Positions 14,947 to 22,455 of a stretch of DNA of 22,455 bases are shown piece after piece; within the stretch, counting starts at the first letter, position 1; each line of letters begins with the position of its first letter. The DNA is from CAZBLP01 sp964492825. GTDB taxonomy: Bacteria > DYJV01. The stretch lies in NCBI GenBank assembly GCA_964492825.1, contig CAZBLP010000034.1:1-22455 (forward strand). Direction: 5' to 3'. The notes under the pieces were generated by a model. That model saw nothing but the letters and a program-made list of their open reading frames with translations. It ran no database searches and was not told the origin of the DNA. A program made the translations under genes and the position numbers.

Positions 14947-16045
14947 AAATGGAATCTATGGTCTCTCTGTAACTGCTGGCAGAATACAACTCATTAATCA
15001 GATTTTTATTTAAATTTGCAACTTTTTCATATTTTGCCTTGTTTATTAGAAATTTTTTTGCTTCAATAAAAATATTTTCAGAAGTGGCATTATATTGAAT
15101 AAGCTCAGGATTGTAAGATTTACCTAATAAAATATTAGGCATGCCTATATATTTGACTTTTATAAAAAGCCTTCCCAACAAATAGGAGACAAAATTTACT
15201 TTATAAATTATTATTACAGGTTTGCCAAATAACGCAGATTCAAGAGTGGCAGTGCCTGATGCTGAAATTACAAGTCTGGAACCTGAAATGGCATCATAAC
15301 TGTTGCCTCTTATAACTTCAATAAAATCAGCCTGTTTCAGTATAATATGTTTTATATGTTCATAATCTAAGTTAGGTGCAACAGGTAAAATAAATTTTAA
15401 ATCTGCAAAATCTTTTTTTAATAATTTAGCAGAATTAATAATTATCGGAAGAAGTCTCTTTATTTCACTGTATCTGCTACCTGGAAGAAGTGCTATATAT
15501 TGAGAGTTATTGCTAAAGTTTAAGGAAGGTTTAAAATTTTTAATTGTTGCTGCCAACGGATGGCCTATAAATTGAACATTTACTCCGAATTTTTTGTACA
15601 ATGCAACTTCAAAAGGAAAAATAGCAAAAATCTTCCTTACATATTTTTTTAAAAAATGCACCCTACCCTGGCGCCATGCCCACACTTGAGGACTGACAAA
15701 GTAGTAAACAGGAATATTATATTTGTAAGCTATTTTGGCAACTCTGAAATTGAAATCAGGAAAGTCTATAAGAATAATAAATTTAGGGGAATTATGCTTT
15801 ATGAATTTTTCTATTTTTTTTAAAACATGGAAAACATCTGGCAGATGCTTAATGACTTCTGTTAATCCTACAACTGATATTTTTTTGAAATTTTCTAATA
15901 AAACTCCACCTGTTTTCTCTATTTTATCTCCGCCAATAGCGAAAATTTGCAACTCTGAATTTTGTTTTTTTATTTCATTAATTAAATTTGCACCAAAATT
16001 ATCTCCTGAATCTTCCCCAGCAACAATAAAAATATTATCTGGCAT
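14924..16045 (-). CDS. lpxB: Lipid-A-disaccharide synthase
   Basis: LpxB joins UDP-2,3-diacylglucosamine (or its 3-amino analogue) to lipid X to form the lipid A disaccharide at the inner membrane. The GT19 motifs are all present: FIVAGEDSGD at the N-terminus, GLTEVIKHLP, SPQVWAWRQGRV, FPFEVALYKKFGV, FIGHPL, LLPGSRYSEIKRL, SGTATLESALFGKP and NPELIQ. An ATG at 16090 would add 15 basic residues not seen in the family. The ATG at 16045 gives MPDNIFIVAGE and has AAGGAA close before it, so I use it (373 residues). The gene then overlaps the end of the upstream aminotransferase by 11 bases and is the last of a three-gene coupled set. Confidence 0.97.
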   Translation of the reverse strand: MPDNIFIVAGEDSGDNFGANLINEIKKQNSELQIFAIGGDKIEKTGGVLLENFKKISVVGLTEVIKHLPDVFHVLKKIEKFIKHNSPKFIILIDFPDFNFRVAKIAYKYNIPVYYFVSPQVWAWRQGRVHFLKKYVRKIFAIFPFEVALYKKFGVNVQFIGHPLAATIKNFKPSLNFSNNSQYIALLPGSRYSEIKRLLPIIINSAKLLKKDFADLKFILPVAPNLDYEHIKHIILKQADFIEVIRGNSYDAISGSRLVISASGTATLESALFGKPVIIIYKVNFVSYLLGRLFIKVKYIGMPNILLGKSYNPELIQYNATSENIFIEAKKFLINKAKYEKVANLNKNLINELYSASSYRETIDSIFNEIYNL

Positions 16046-17138
16046 AAAATTCCTTAATTTTTTCAGTAATTTTTTTAATAATATCCTCACCTAAGTTCGG
16101 ATAAAGCGGCAGAGATAAAACTTGCTTGGAAATGTTGGAAGCCACAAAATATGAATCATTATCCACATTTAAAAATCTCATTGCAGGCTGCTCAGGAATA
16201 GTGGATTTGTAATATATCCCGGTGTTAATACCGTTTTTATTGAGAAATTTTTTTAACTCATCTCTTTTTTTAGCTCTAATGGTCAGTAAATTATAAGTAT
16301 GAAAACTGTTCTTCTCCTCTTTTGGAAAAGTAATCTCCTCAACATCTTTCAGATACTCCATATAGATATATGCTAATTTTCTTCTTTTTTCAATAAACTG
16401 GTTTAAATAATCCAATTTGACATTTAACACTGCTGCCTGGATTGAATCCAATCTGCTGTTAAAACCTATGATATTATGATACCCGTCTGCACCTAATCCG
16501 TGATTTCTGTATAAAAGAAATTTTTTAAATATCTCATGGTAATTTGTAACAACCATTCCTCCGTCACCATAAGCACCAAGGTTCTTACTCGGATAAAAAC
16601 TGAAACAACCTGTTTTTCCAAATGTACCTACAAATTTGTCATTATACTTGGAACCCAAACTTTGTGCACAATCTTCTATTAAAATGAGATTGTGCTTTTT
16701 GGTTATCTCCACAATTTTGTCCATTTTGCAAGGATTACCGAAAAGATGCACAATCAATATTGCTTTTGTGTCTCCATCTATTGCTTCTTCTATTTTTTCA
16801 ACATCAATATTATAAGTATCAGGATTTATATCAACAAACACAGGGGTTGCCCCGCAATATAAAATAGCTTCAGTTGTTGCTATAAATGAAAAAGGAGTTG
16901 TAATAACTTTGTCTCCTTTGCCAATACCGTTTGCCAATAATGCAAAGTGCAATGCATCTGTGCCGCTGTTTAAACCAACAGCATAGTTAGTGTCAAATAA
17001 TTCTGAAATATTAGATTCGAATTTTAAAACCTCTTCACCTAAAATAAATTGAGAATTAAATAATACTTTCTGGATTCTTGAAAAAATCTCATTTTTAAAA
17101 AGCTCAAATTCCTTGCCTATATCAACAAATGGAACCAT
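16035..17138 (-). CDS. gnnB: DegT/DnrJ/EryC1-family sugar aminotransferase, probable GnnB
   Basis: This 367-residue PLP enzyme has the family features: GLNSGTDALHFAL (55-67), TPFSFIATTEAIL (81-93), the PLP aspartate in LIEDCAQSLGSKY (Asp156) and the Schiff-base lysine in FSFYPSKNLGAYGDGG (Lys185). Such enzymes transfer an amino group from glutamate to a keto-sugar nucleotide. Its position between a Gfo/Idh oxidoreductase and lpxB is that of GnnB, which aminates the 3-keto form of UDP-GlcNAc to UDP-GlcNAc3N for lipid A, as known from Acidithiobacillus and Leptospira. The specific symbol rests on context; the family call is certain. GAGGAG precedes the ATG, and the gene overlaps the oxidoreductase by 17 bases. 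Confidence 0.85.
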   Translation of the reverse strand: MVPFVDIGKEFELFKNEIFSRIQKVLFNSQFILGEEVLKFESNISELFDTNYAVGLNSGTDALHFALLANGIGKGDKVITTPFSFIATTEAILYCGATPVFVDINPDTYNIDVEKIEEAIDGDTKAILIVHLFGNPCKMDKIVEITKKHNLILIEDCAQSLGSKYNDKFVGTFGKTGCFSFYPSKNLGAYGDGGMVVTNYHEIFKKFLLYRNHGLGADGYHNIIGFNSRLDSIQAAVLNVKLDYLNQFIEKRRKLAYIYMEYLKDVEEITFPKEEKNSFHTYNLLTIRAKKRDELKKFLNKNGINTGIYYKSTIPEQPAMRFLNVDNDSYFVASNISKQVLSLPLYPNLGEDIIKKITEKIKEFYAR

Positions 17139-18093
17139 TTAACTTCTCCTCTAAATCATTTAAAATTTTAAGAGCTACATCTAATGCATTTCTGCCTTCT
17201 TTTCCTGATACAGAAGGATTGACTCTTTTTTTCACACAATTAATAAAAGATTTTATTTCATGCTCCAATTGGTCAATTTTTTTTGGAAATTTAATTTTGT
17301 TCATTTTAAAACATGACAGGAAATCCAAAGGCTTAATAACTTTTTTATCTTTTTTATCCAATGTATAAACAGTTGCTTTTCTTTTTTCATAATCAAGGGA
17401 AATATATCTGTTTTCCTGAAAAATTCTTATTTTGCGCTCCCTTTTAAATGAAACTCTGCTCGCTGTGATATTTACAACACAGCCTGATTCAAAAACAAGT
17501 CTTGCATTGGCAATATCTATTTTATCAGTTAATATCGGGACACCAACTGCATGAACATTTTTTAACCTGCTTTTCACTATACTGAGGATAATATCAATAT
17601 CATGTATCATTAAATCTCTAATTACATCTGTATCAATGCTCCTGCCAATATATGGGGAAATTCTTATACACTCAATAAACATAGGTCTGCCCAAATATTT
17701 CTGGCAAGCAACTACAGCAGGGTTAAACCTTTCCAAATGACCAATCTGAAAAATATTGCCGTTTTTCTCAGAAATTTCTATAAGTTTATCAGCTTCTGAT
17801 ACAGTTGTGGTAATAGGCTTTTCAAGCAACACATCTTTGCCGTTTTCAAGAAAAAATTTAGCAATTTCAAAATGGGTCTCTGTGGGAGTTACAATGCTGA
17901 CAGCATCAATATGTTGTAAAATATCAATGTAATTTTTGGTTTTTATTATTTCGTTATTTTTGACTCTTTTTAAAGATTCTTCTGAAATATCTGAAACTGC
18001 GGTAACATTAACATCATCTGACATTAAATATTTTTCCAAATGAAATCTGCCAAGGTAACCTAAACCGACTATGCCGACTCTGACTTTATCCAA
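17122..18093 (-). CDS. gnnA: Gfo/Idh/MocA-family oxidoreductase, probable GnnA
   Basis: The protein has an N-terminal Rossmann fold (VRVGIVGLGYLGRFH), IVTPTETH, the family motif LLEKPITTT with the catalytic-site Lys of EKP, and a second domain with IGHLERFNPAV and RDLMIHDIDI. In the GnnA role it oxidises the 3-OH of UDP-GlcNAc with NAD, giving the keto sugar that GnnB aminates. The symbol is inferred from the order gnnA-gnnB-lpxB. A TTG at 18105 is in frame, but TTG at 18093 gives MDKVRVGIVGLG and has GGAGG five bases before it, so I use 18093 (323 residues). A GlcNAc-type acyltransferase gene (lpxA) would be expected nearby but is not in the window. Confidence 0.83.
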   Translation of the reverse strand: MDKVRVGIVGLGYLGRFHLEKYLMSDDVNVTAVSDISEESLKRVKNNEIIKTKNYIDILQHIDAVSIVTPTETHFEIAKFFLENGKDVLLEKPITTTVSEADKLIEISEKNGNIFQIGHLERFNPAVVACQKYLGRPMFIECIRISPYIGRSIDTDVIRDLMIHDIDIILSIVKSRLKNVHAVGVPILTDKIDIANARLVFESGCVVNITASRVSFKRERKIRIFQENRYISLDYEKRKATVYTLDKKDKKVIKPLDFLSCFKMNKIKFPKKIDQLEHEIKSFINCVKKRVNPSVSGKEGRNALDVALKILNDLEEKLNGSIC

Positions 18094-18224
18094 ACACTCC
18101 TCCAAACAAGCATATAATCCTCAATTATCCATTACTGCTGAATTAAAAACTTAAAATTATTTTACTATGCATTTAACATTTTTATATCATTGAAAAAGTA
18201 AAAAGTAAAATAAATAAATTTTAA

Positions 18225-18251
18225 TAAAAAAGCGGGCAAAAAGCCCGCTTT
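18225..18251 (-). terminator. Intrinsic terminator of the TIGR04076-type gene
   Basis: Read on the minus strand, AAAGCGGGC, a five-base T loop and GCCCGCTTT form a perfect 9-bp GC-rich stem with a following run of T. It lies about 30 bases after the stop codon of the small gene and insulates gnnA from it. Confidence 0.92.
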
Positions 18252-18281
18252 AGATTCAATTATTCCTGAATAAACTTTAAA

Positions 18282-18560
18282 TTATTTTTCTCTTCTAAGC
18301 TCAACTTTAACTTTATTGTTTGCATTGGGACATTCCCAAACCATAACATCGGGATTATCACCTATTGGAAAAGTTCCTCCAAATTGTAGCATTGTAACCC
18401 ATTGTAAAATATTATGATAAAATAACCCGCAAAAATCTCCACATTTATGAACACTTAATTCAAATTCATCACCTGGCTTCATACCAATAGTGCAATCACC
18501 TTTTGTTTCAATAATTTTAGCAATGACTTTGTTGCCTATTTGGGGAAATTTTGTACTCAT
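18282..18560 (-). CDS. TIGR04076-family small protein
   Basis: The 92-residue protein matches the TIGR04076 layout: an initial strand IGNKVIAKIIE, a Cys followed by KPGDEFEL, a CGDFCG segment, then MLQFGGTFPIGDNPDVMVWECPNANNKVKVEL, with the conserved GG, DxPDV and CP near the end. Four cysteines (in GDC, KCGDFC and ECP) could bind a metal or be redox active; the family function is unknown. A longer frame reaches back to 18644, but the added residues are unlike the family. The ATG at 18560 has AGGAGGTG seven bases before it and lies just downstream of a strong promoter. It is a single-gene unit with its own promoter and terminator, between lipid A and tRNA-modification genes. Confidence 0.82.
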   Translation of the reverse strand: MSTKFPQIGNKVIAKIIETKGDCTIGMKPGDEFELSVHKCGDFCGLFYHNILQWVTMLQFGGTFPIGDNPDVMVWECPNANNKVKVELRREK

Positions 18561-18594
18561 AACACACCTCCTGTTTTTATTTAACCACAACATA

Positions 18595-18622
18595 ATTATA
18601 TACCTTTTCTGCCAATAGTCAA
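18595..18622 (-). promoter_or_regulatory. Near-consensus sigma-70 promoter of the TIGR04076-type gene
   Basis: On the minus strand TTGACT (18617-18622), a 16-base spacer and a perfect TATAAT (18595-18600). The start would lie about 25 bases before the ATG, with the AGGAGG site in between. It is the best-matching promoter in the window, so the small gene may be strongly expressed. Confidence 0.8.
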
Positions 18623-18696
18623 GTTTTAATAAAAAAAATTTCATAGATATATAAAAAATTTTATGTTATTATTTATAAAAACTTTAAAGGATTAAA

Positions 18697-19692
18697 ATGT
18701 TTATTTTGGGAATAGAATCATCATGCGACGAAACTGCTGTTGCTGTTATAGATGATAATAAAAAAATTTATGCAAATATTTTATATTCACAAATCAAAGA
18801 ACACAGCAAGTTTGGCGGAGTGGTGCCTGAAATAGCATCAAGAAAACATATTGAAAAAATTGACCATATATTTAATAAAGTTTTTAGCAGCATAGATATT
18901 CCTATTGAGAATATTGACATTGTTTCCGTTACCCAAGGACCGGGACTTGTAGGCTCCCTGCTTGTAGGATTGAATTTTGCCAAAGCTGTTGCTTATTATT
19001 TAAAAAAACCGCTTTATCCTGTAAATCATATAGAAGGTCATATATTATCTGTTTTATTTGAAAACAATGTTGAATTTCCTTTTATTTCACTAATTGCTTC
19101 AGGTGGGCACACAAGTCTTTTTTTAGTTGAAAAACCCGGTAAATATCAGTTACTTGGCAGAACCCTGGACGATGCTGCTGGAGAAGCATTTGACAAAGTG
19201 GCAAAAATGCTTGGGCTTGGTTATCCAGGCGGGCCTATAGTTGAAAATTTAGCACAAAAAGGTGAAAATAACATTAAGTTTCCAAAATCTTTTATTGAAA
19301 AAGGCAATCTGAATTTCAGTTTCTCAGGTATTAAAACTTCAGTGTTAAATTTTATAAAAAAAGAGAAAAATTATAAAACAGAAGATATTTGTTCATCTTT
19401 TCAAAACAGTATATCAGACACCTTTATATTCAAATTAAGCGAAGCTGTTAAAAAATATAAAGTCAAAAATATTGGTTTTGGTGGCGGAGTTGCATGTAAT
19501 TCGTTTATAAAAAAGAAACTGTCTGAATTTGCATATAAAAATAATCTTAATTTTTACACCCCTTCTCCTATTCTATGTTCAGACAATGCCGCCATGATTG
19601 CACTTGCAGGATATTACAGACATATTAATGAGAAACGCTGTTTTCCGTTTGATTTAGCATTAAACGCCATTCCAAGGATGAAACTTTGTTAG
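18697..19692 (+). CDS. tsaD: tRNA N6-adenosine threonylcarbamoyltransferase TsaD
   Basis: TsaD transfers the threonylcarbamoyl group to A37 of ANN-decoding tRNAs (t6A), working with TsaB, TsaE and TsaC. The 331-residue ASKHA protein has LGIESSCDETAVAV at the start, GGVVPEIASRKHIE, TQGPGLVGSLLVG (79-91), the metal histidines His111 and His115 in NHIEGH, SGGHTSLFLV, DDAAGEAFDKVAKMLGLGYPGGP, FGGGVACN and the third metal ligand in CSDNAAM. Length is normal. AAAGGA lies before the ATG. It heads a run of three overlapping genes. No clear promoter is visible in the AT-rich gap upstream. Confidence 0.98.
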   Translation: MFILGIESSCDETAVAVIDDNKKIYANILYSQIKEHSKFGGVVPEIASRKHIEKIDHIFNKVFSSIDIPIENIDIVSVTQGPGLVGSLLVGLNFAKAVAYYLKKPLYPVNHIEGHILSVLFENNVEFPFISLIASGGHTSLFLVEKPGKYQLLGRTLDDAAGEAFDKVAKMLGLGYPGGPIVENLAQKGENNIKFPKSFIEKGNLNFSFSGIKTSVLNFIKKEKNYKTEDICSSFQNSISDTFIFKLSEAVKKYKVKNIGFGGGVACNSFIKKKLSEFAYKNNLNFYTPSPILCSDNAAMIALAGYYRHINEKRCFPFDLALNAIPRMKLC

Positions 19693-20153
19693 AGAAATTT
19701 ATTGGAAAAGTCAGGGCATACTATTACCAGCTTATACTTGGCAGGGAAAATCCAACAAGGATAGCCAAAGGGATAGCCATAGGCGTATTTACATCTTTTT
19801 CACCGTTAATTGGTATACATACTCTGTTATGTATAGGATTTGCATTGATTTTCAGAGCAAGCAAATCAGCAGCTATTCTTGGCAGTTTAATATGCAATCC
19901 CGTTACTTTTCCCTTTATGCTATTTGCAGACTATGAAGTGGGAATATTAACCTGTAAAATTTTCAACATGAATTACACACATTATTTTTTAAGTGATTTC
20001 AAAGACTTACATCTTTTAGAGCAAGGTCTGGAAATATTCGTGCCTATGTTAATAGGTTCTGTTCTAATAGGAGCAGTTGCAGCAGCTATTGGTTACATAT
20101 TCTCAAAATATTATTTTACCAAAATTTTTAATGAAGAAAAATATATTTCCTAA
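19686..20153 (+). CDS. DUF2062 membrane protein
   Basis: This 155-residue protein carries the DUF2062 signature: GRENPTRIAKGIAIGVFTSFSPLIGIHTLL, then the hydrophobic segment with GSLICNPVTFPFML, and a final hydrophobic stretch MLIGSVLIGAVAAAIGYIF near residues 118-140. Two to four membrane segments are likely. The family's function is unknown; some members are fused to glycosyltransferases. The start is a TTG overlapping the tsaD stop by seven bases, with AAGGA at a suitable distance inside tsaD. Its end overlaps rsmA by 23 bases, so the three genes are probably translated together. Confidence 0.88.
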   Translation: MLEKFIGKVRAYYYQLILGRENPTRIAKGIAIGVFTSFSPLIGIHTLLCIGFALIFRASKSAAILGSLICNPVTFPFMLFADYEVGILTCKIFNMNYTHYFLSDFKDLHLLEQGLEIFVPMLIGSVLIGAVAAAIGYIFSKYYFTKIFNEEKYIS

Positions 20154-20910
20154 AAAAAGTTTAGGACAAAATTTTTTAATTGATAAAAACATAATTAATA
20201 AAATAATTAATTTAATTGATTTCAAACAATTTAATACTATTGTTGAAATAGGCCCAGGACAAGGTGCAATTACAAATTCTCTTTATAAAAAAAGTAAAAG
20301 ATTGATTTTAATTGAAATAGACAAAGAGCTAATAGATAATTTAAAAGAGAACTTCCCTGGCACAGAAATTTATAATGTAAATTTTTTAAAATGGAATCAT
20401 AAAAATATAGGTAGTAATGTTCTGGCAATCGGCAATCTTCCTTACAATGTTTCCACACAGATAATTTTTAACATTCTGGCAAATCACTCTGTTTATAAAC
20501 AGGCAATTTTTATGCTGCAAAAAGAAGTTGCTCAAAGAGTTGTTGCAGATAACAGTAATAAAAATTATTCTATAATATCTGCAATTTCACAGAGTTTCTC
20601 AAACCCTGAAATCAATTTTCATATTTCCTCTAACTGCTTTTATCCAAAGCCTAAGGTAATATCAACAATTGTTAAGTTTAATATTAGAAATAAATACAAC
20701 ATTGAAAATTTTGATGATTTTTTTCTGTTTATTAAAGCTTTTTTTTATGGTAAAAGGAAAAAACTTATAAATGTATTAAGTACCAATCCATTTATAAGTT
20801 TTCAGAAAAATTTTTTAGATTATTTTAAAAATAATTTTTCAGCAAACACAAGGATAAATAATTTATCAGTTGAACAAATTGTAAATTTATACAAAATATA
20901 TAAAAATTAA
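20131..20910 (+). CDS. rsmA: 16S rRNA (adenine1518-N6/adenine1519-N6)-dimethyltransferase
   Basis: RsmA (KsgA) dimethylates two adjacent adenines in helix 45 of 16S rRNA late in small-subunit assembly. The 259-residue protein starts MKKNIFPKKSLGQNFLID, and has the SAM site VEIGPGQGAIT (38-48), the acidic ribose-binding segment LIEIDKEL and catalytic motif IV NLPY (102-105). The C-terminal part has the usual PKPKVISTIVKF. An in-frame TTG at 20077 would add 18 residues foreign to the family, so I use the ATG at 20131, although no good ribosome site precedes it; coupling to the overlapping DUF2062 gene could supply initiation. Confidence 0.96.
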   Translation: MKKNIFPKKSLGQNFLIDKNIINKIINLIDFKQFNTIVEIGPGQGAITNSLYKKSKRLILIEIDKELIDNLKENFPGTEIYNVNFLKWNHKNIGSNVLAIGNLPYNVSTQIIFNILANHSVYKQAIFMLQKEVAQRVVADNSNKNYSIISAISQSFSNPEINFHISSNCFYPKPKVISTIVKFNIRNKYNIENFDDFFLFIKAFFYGKRKKLINVLSTNPFISFQKNFLDYFKNNFSANTRINNLSVEQIVNLYKIYKN

Positions 20911-20965
20911 AAATAACTTGGGATTAACAGCTAATCAATAAATTTTTAGCCGAACTCTTTCTTGG

Positions 20966-21027
20966 AATTTAGGATTTGGGAATTGGGATTTTGTAAAAAC
21001 TAAATCACAAATCCTAATCTCTAAATT
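20966..21027. repeat. Imperfect inverted repeat in the rsmA-PBP gap
   Basis: TTAGGATTTG (20969-20978) is exactly complementary to CAAATCCTAA (21008-21017), and the outer AATTTAG/CTAAATT (20966-20972, 21021-21027) can pair as well with a small offset. Between them are GGGAATTGGGATTTTG-type repeats of the same short unit. There is no U tract. It may be a small dispersed repeat or a transcript-end hairpin; the rest of this 151-base gap shows nothing clear apart from a GGGGA ribosome site at its end. Confidence 0.5.
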
Positions 21028-21061
21028 ACATTATTATTTTGAACTTACATAGGGGATACAT

Positions 21062-22455
21062 ATGAAAATATTTAAAATATTAATTTCCATGTTTTTGATT
21101 CTGTTTATCTGCGGAATTATTACAGTAGCAGGAGTTATATACCATTTTAATCGTAACCTGCCTGATATTCAATCTCTTAAAAATTATAATCCGCCTGTTG
21201 TTACAAGAGTTTATTCTGACAATGGTGAATTAATAGGCGAATATTATAAAGAAAAAAGAATTTACGTGCATATTTCCAAAATTCCTGAAATTGTTAAAAA
21301 TGCTTTTATTGCTGCTGAAGATGAAAATTTCTATCATCATAAAGGCCTTGATATAATAAGCATAATCAGGGCTTTGCTTAAAGATATTAAAGCACGTAAA
21401 ATTGTGCAAGGGGGAAGCACAATAACTCAGCAAGTTGTTAAATCTTTCTTGCTTACACCCAGAAAAACCTTTAAAAGAAAAATACGGGAAATAATCCTTT
21501 CTTATAAGATTGAAAACTTTCTAAACAAAGAAGACATATTAAATCTTTATTTAAATCAGATATATTTAGGTTACAATTCATACGGTGTGGCTGCTGCTGC
21601 TGAAAATTATTTTGGCAAAACTCTTGATTCTCTCACTTTAGCAGAAGCTGCAATGCTTGCAGGACTTCCAAAAGCACCAAGTCTGTATTCACCGGCAAAT
21701 AATTTTACAAAAGCAAAAGAGCGACAATTATACGTTTTAAAACAAATGGAGAAAAATAAAATAATTACACATGAAGATGCAGTAAAAGCATTTAACGAAA
21801 AAATAGTTATAAAACCAAAAATTAATTATAACCTGTCAGTTGCTCCTTATTTTCTTGATTATATTAGAGATTATATGATTAAAAAATATGGCGAAGATAA
21901 ACTTTATACAGCTGGTTTTAAAATATACACTTCAGTTGATTTAAAATTGCAAAATTATGCAAGAACCGCTTTAAGAAAAGGCCTTGAAAATTTTGAACAT
22001 AGAAGAGGATTTTCTGGTGCAGTTGAACATGTGTCAAAATTTAGTTTTAAGGATTTTATTGAAAAATTAAAAAAAGAAAATAAATTTCCAATTAATGGTA
22101 AAAATATTTACAAAGCATTGATAACTTATATTGATAAAAAAAACAATTATGCAATAATCAATGTCGGAGGACATACTGGGTATTTAAGGTATAAGGACAA
22201 CAAATGGATTTCTTACAAAAGATTGGAAGAAAATCATAAAAAATTCATATCAAAAAAAATAAATGACATTTTAAATATAGGAGATGTAATTTATGTAAAA
22301 TTATTTAAAAAAATAAGTAAAACTTTTTTCTATAAATTATACGAACCTGTTAGGGTGAATGGAGCAATTTTATCGGTTATTCCCAAAACCGGTCTTGTAA
22401 AAGCAATGGTTGGAGGATACAGTTACAGCAAAAATCAGTTTAACAGGGCATATCA
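21062..22455 (+). CDS. Class A penicillin-binding protein (PBP1A-like), 5' part
   Basis: The frame is open to the window end; 464 residues are visible. A single N-terminal membrane helix (about 5-28) is followed by the GT51 glycosyltransferase domain with AAEDENFYHHKGLD (Glu86 as catalytic base), QGGSTITQQVVKSFLL (116-131), KIREIILSYKIE and LNQIYLGYNSYGVAAAAENYFGK. An intermediate region from ~305 carries the outer-domain type insertion typical of PBP1A (RGFSGAVEH and onward). The transpeptidase domain begins around 440 (NGAILSVIPKTGLVKAMVGGYSY), and its SxxK is beyond the window. It polymerises and cross-links peptidoglycan from the periplasmic face. The start is supported by GGGGA six bases before the ATG. 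The gap to rsmA (151 bases) suggests it may be transcribed on its own. Confidence 0.95.
   Translation, partial: MKIFKILISMFLILFICGIITVAGVIYHFNRNLPDIQSLKNYNPPVVTRVYSDNGELIGEYYKEKRIYVHISKIPEIVKNAFIAAEDENFYHHKGLDIISIIRALLKDIKARKIVQGGSTITQQVVKSFLLTPRKTFKRKIREIILSYKIENFLNKEDILNLYLNQIYLGYNSYGVAAAAENYFGKTLDSLTLAEAAMLAGLPKAPSLYSPANNFTKAKERQLYVLKQMEKNKIITHEDAVKAFNEKIVIKPKINYNLSVAPYFLDYIRDYMIKKYGEDKLYTAGFKIYTSVDLKLQNYARTALRKGLENFEHRRGFSGAVEHVSKFSFKDFIEKLKKENKFPINGKNIYKALITYIDKKNNYAIINVGGHTGYLRYKDNKWISYKRLEENHKKFISKKINDILNIGDVIYVKLFKKISKTFFYKLYEPVRVNGAILSVIPKTGLVKAMVGGYSYSKNQFNRAY

Noticed and set aside
16046..16090. Upstream start adding 15 residues to LpxB
   Set aside because: The added residues are a Lys/Leu run not found in LpxB, and the ATG at 16045 has a ribosome site and the expected N-terminus.
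18561..18644. Longer N-terminus of the TIGR04076-type protein
   Set aside because: It would extend across the promoter and ribosome site that fit the start at 18560.
20077..20130. TTG start extending RsmA by 18 residues
   Set aside because: The extension lies in the DUF2062 coding region and is foreign to the RsmA family.
1..22455. tRNA, rRNA, CRISPR array, integrase or prophage genes
   Set aside because: None could be recognised. The repeats seen are palindromic and dispersed, not evenly spaced direct repeats with spacers.

Overview
This window is a very AT-rich stretch of a Gram-negative bacterial chromosome. The outer-membrane evidence is lpxB with the two sugar-nucleotide genes in front of it. 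The gene content is mostly housekeeping: IspG, a DHH/CBS/tRNA nucleotidyltransferase fusion, HrcA-GrpE-DnaK-DnaJ, Nnr, LpxB, TsaD, RsmA and a class A penicillin-binding protein. Composition, gene content and a sigma-54-type promoter suggest a Deferribacterota-like or Desulfurella-like anaerobe. That is an inference from gene style, not a proven assignment.

Layout. Bases 1-1330 are the accessory part. They hold the 3' end of a REP-associated (Y1/IS200-like) transposase, palindromic REP-like repeats, and a secreted ferritin-like DUF2202 protein. The DUF2202 gene sits between two copies of the repeat and behind a good -24/-12 promoter with an upstream dyad. Bases 1330-4490 (minus strand) are an operon hyuA-like, PPC/DUF296, ispG with a near-consensus promoter. 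Bases 4600-7265 (plus) encode an 874-residue DHH-CBS-CBS-poly(A)polymerase-type protein that looks leaderless. Bases 7266-7366 form an unclassified twin-hairpin element. Bases 7407-8007 (minus) are a complete cobalamin riboswitch unit (promoter, aptamer, intrinsic terminator) driving an 83-residue protein that resembles half of a CbiX chelatase.

Bases 8027-12945 (minus) are the heat-shock cluster hrcA-grpE-dnaK-dnaJ. I saw no CIRCE operator. Instead hrcA and dnaK share an identical bipartite promoter-like module, and a close relative of it precedes the DHH fusion gene. Bases 13010-14946 (plus) are nnr and an acyl-CoA thioesterase. Bases 14924-18093 (minus) are overlapping genes in the order Gfo/Idh oxidoreductase, DegT-type aminotransferase, lpxB. 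This is the gnnA-gnnB-lpxB arrangement expected for lipid A built on 2,3-diamino-2,3-dideoxyglucose. Bases 18225-18622 are a self-contained transcription unit for a 92-residue TIGR04076-type protein. Bases 18697-20910 (plus) are the overlapping genes tsaD, DUF2062 and rsmA. The window ends inside a class A PBP gene.

The items most worth a second look are the B12 riboswitch controlling a tiny chelatase-like protein, the twin-hairpin element with two identical 7-nt loops, the shared promoter module of hrcA, dnaK and the DHH fusion, the REP-bracketed DUF2202 cassette with its sigma-54-type promoter, and the gnnA-gnnB-lpxB operon. I found no rRNA, tRNA, CRISPR array or phage genes.
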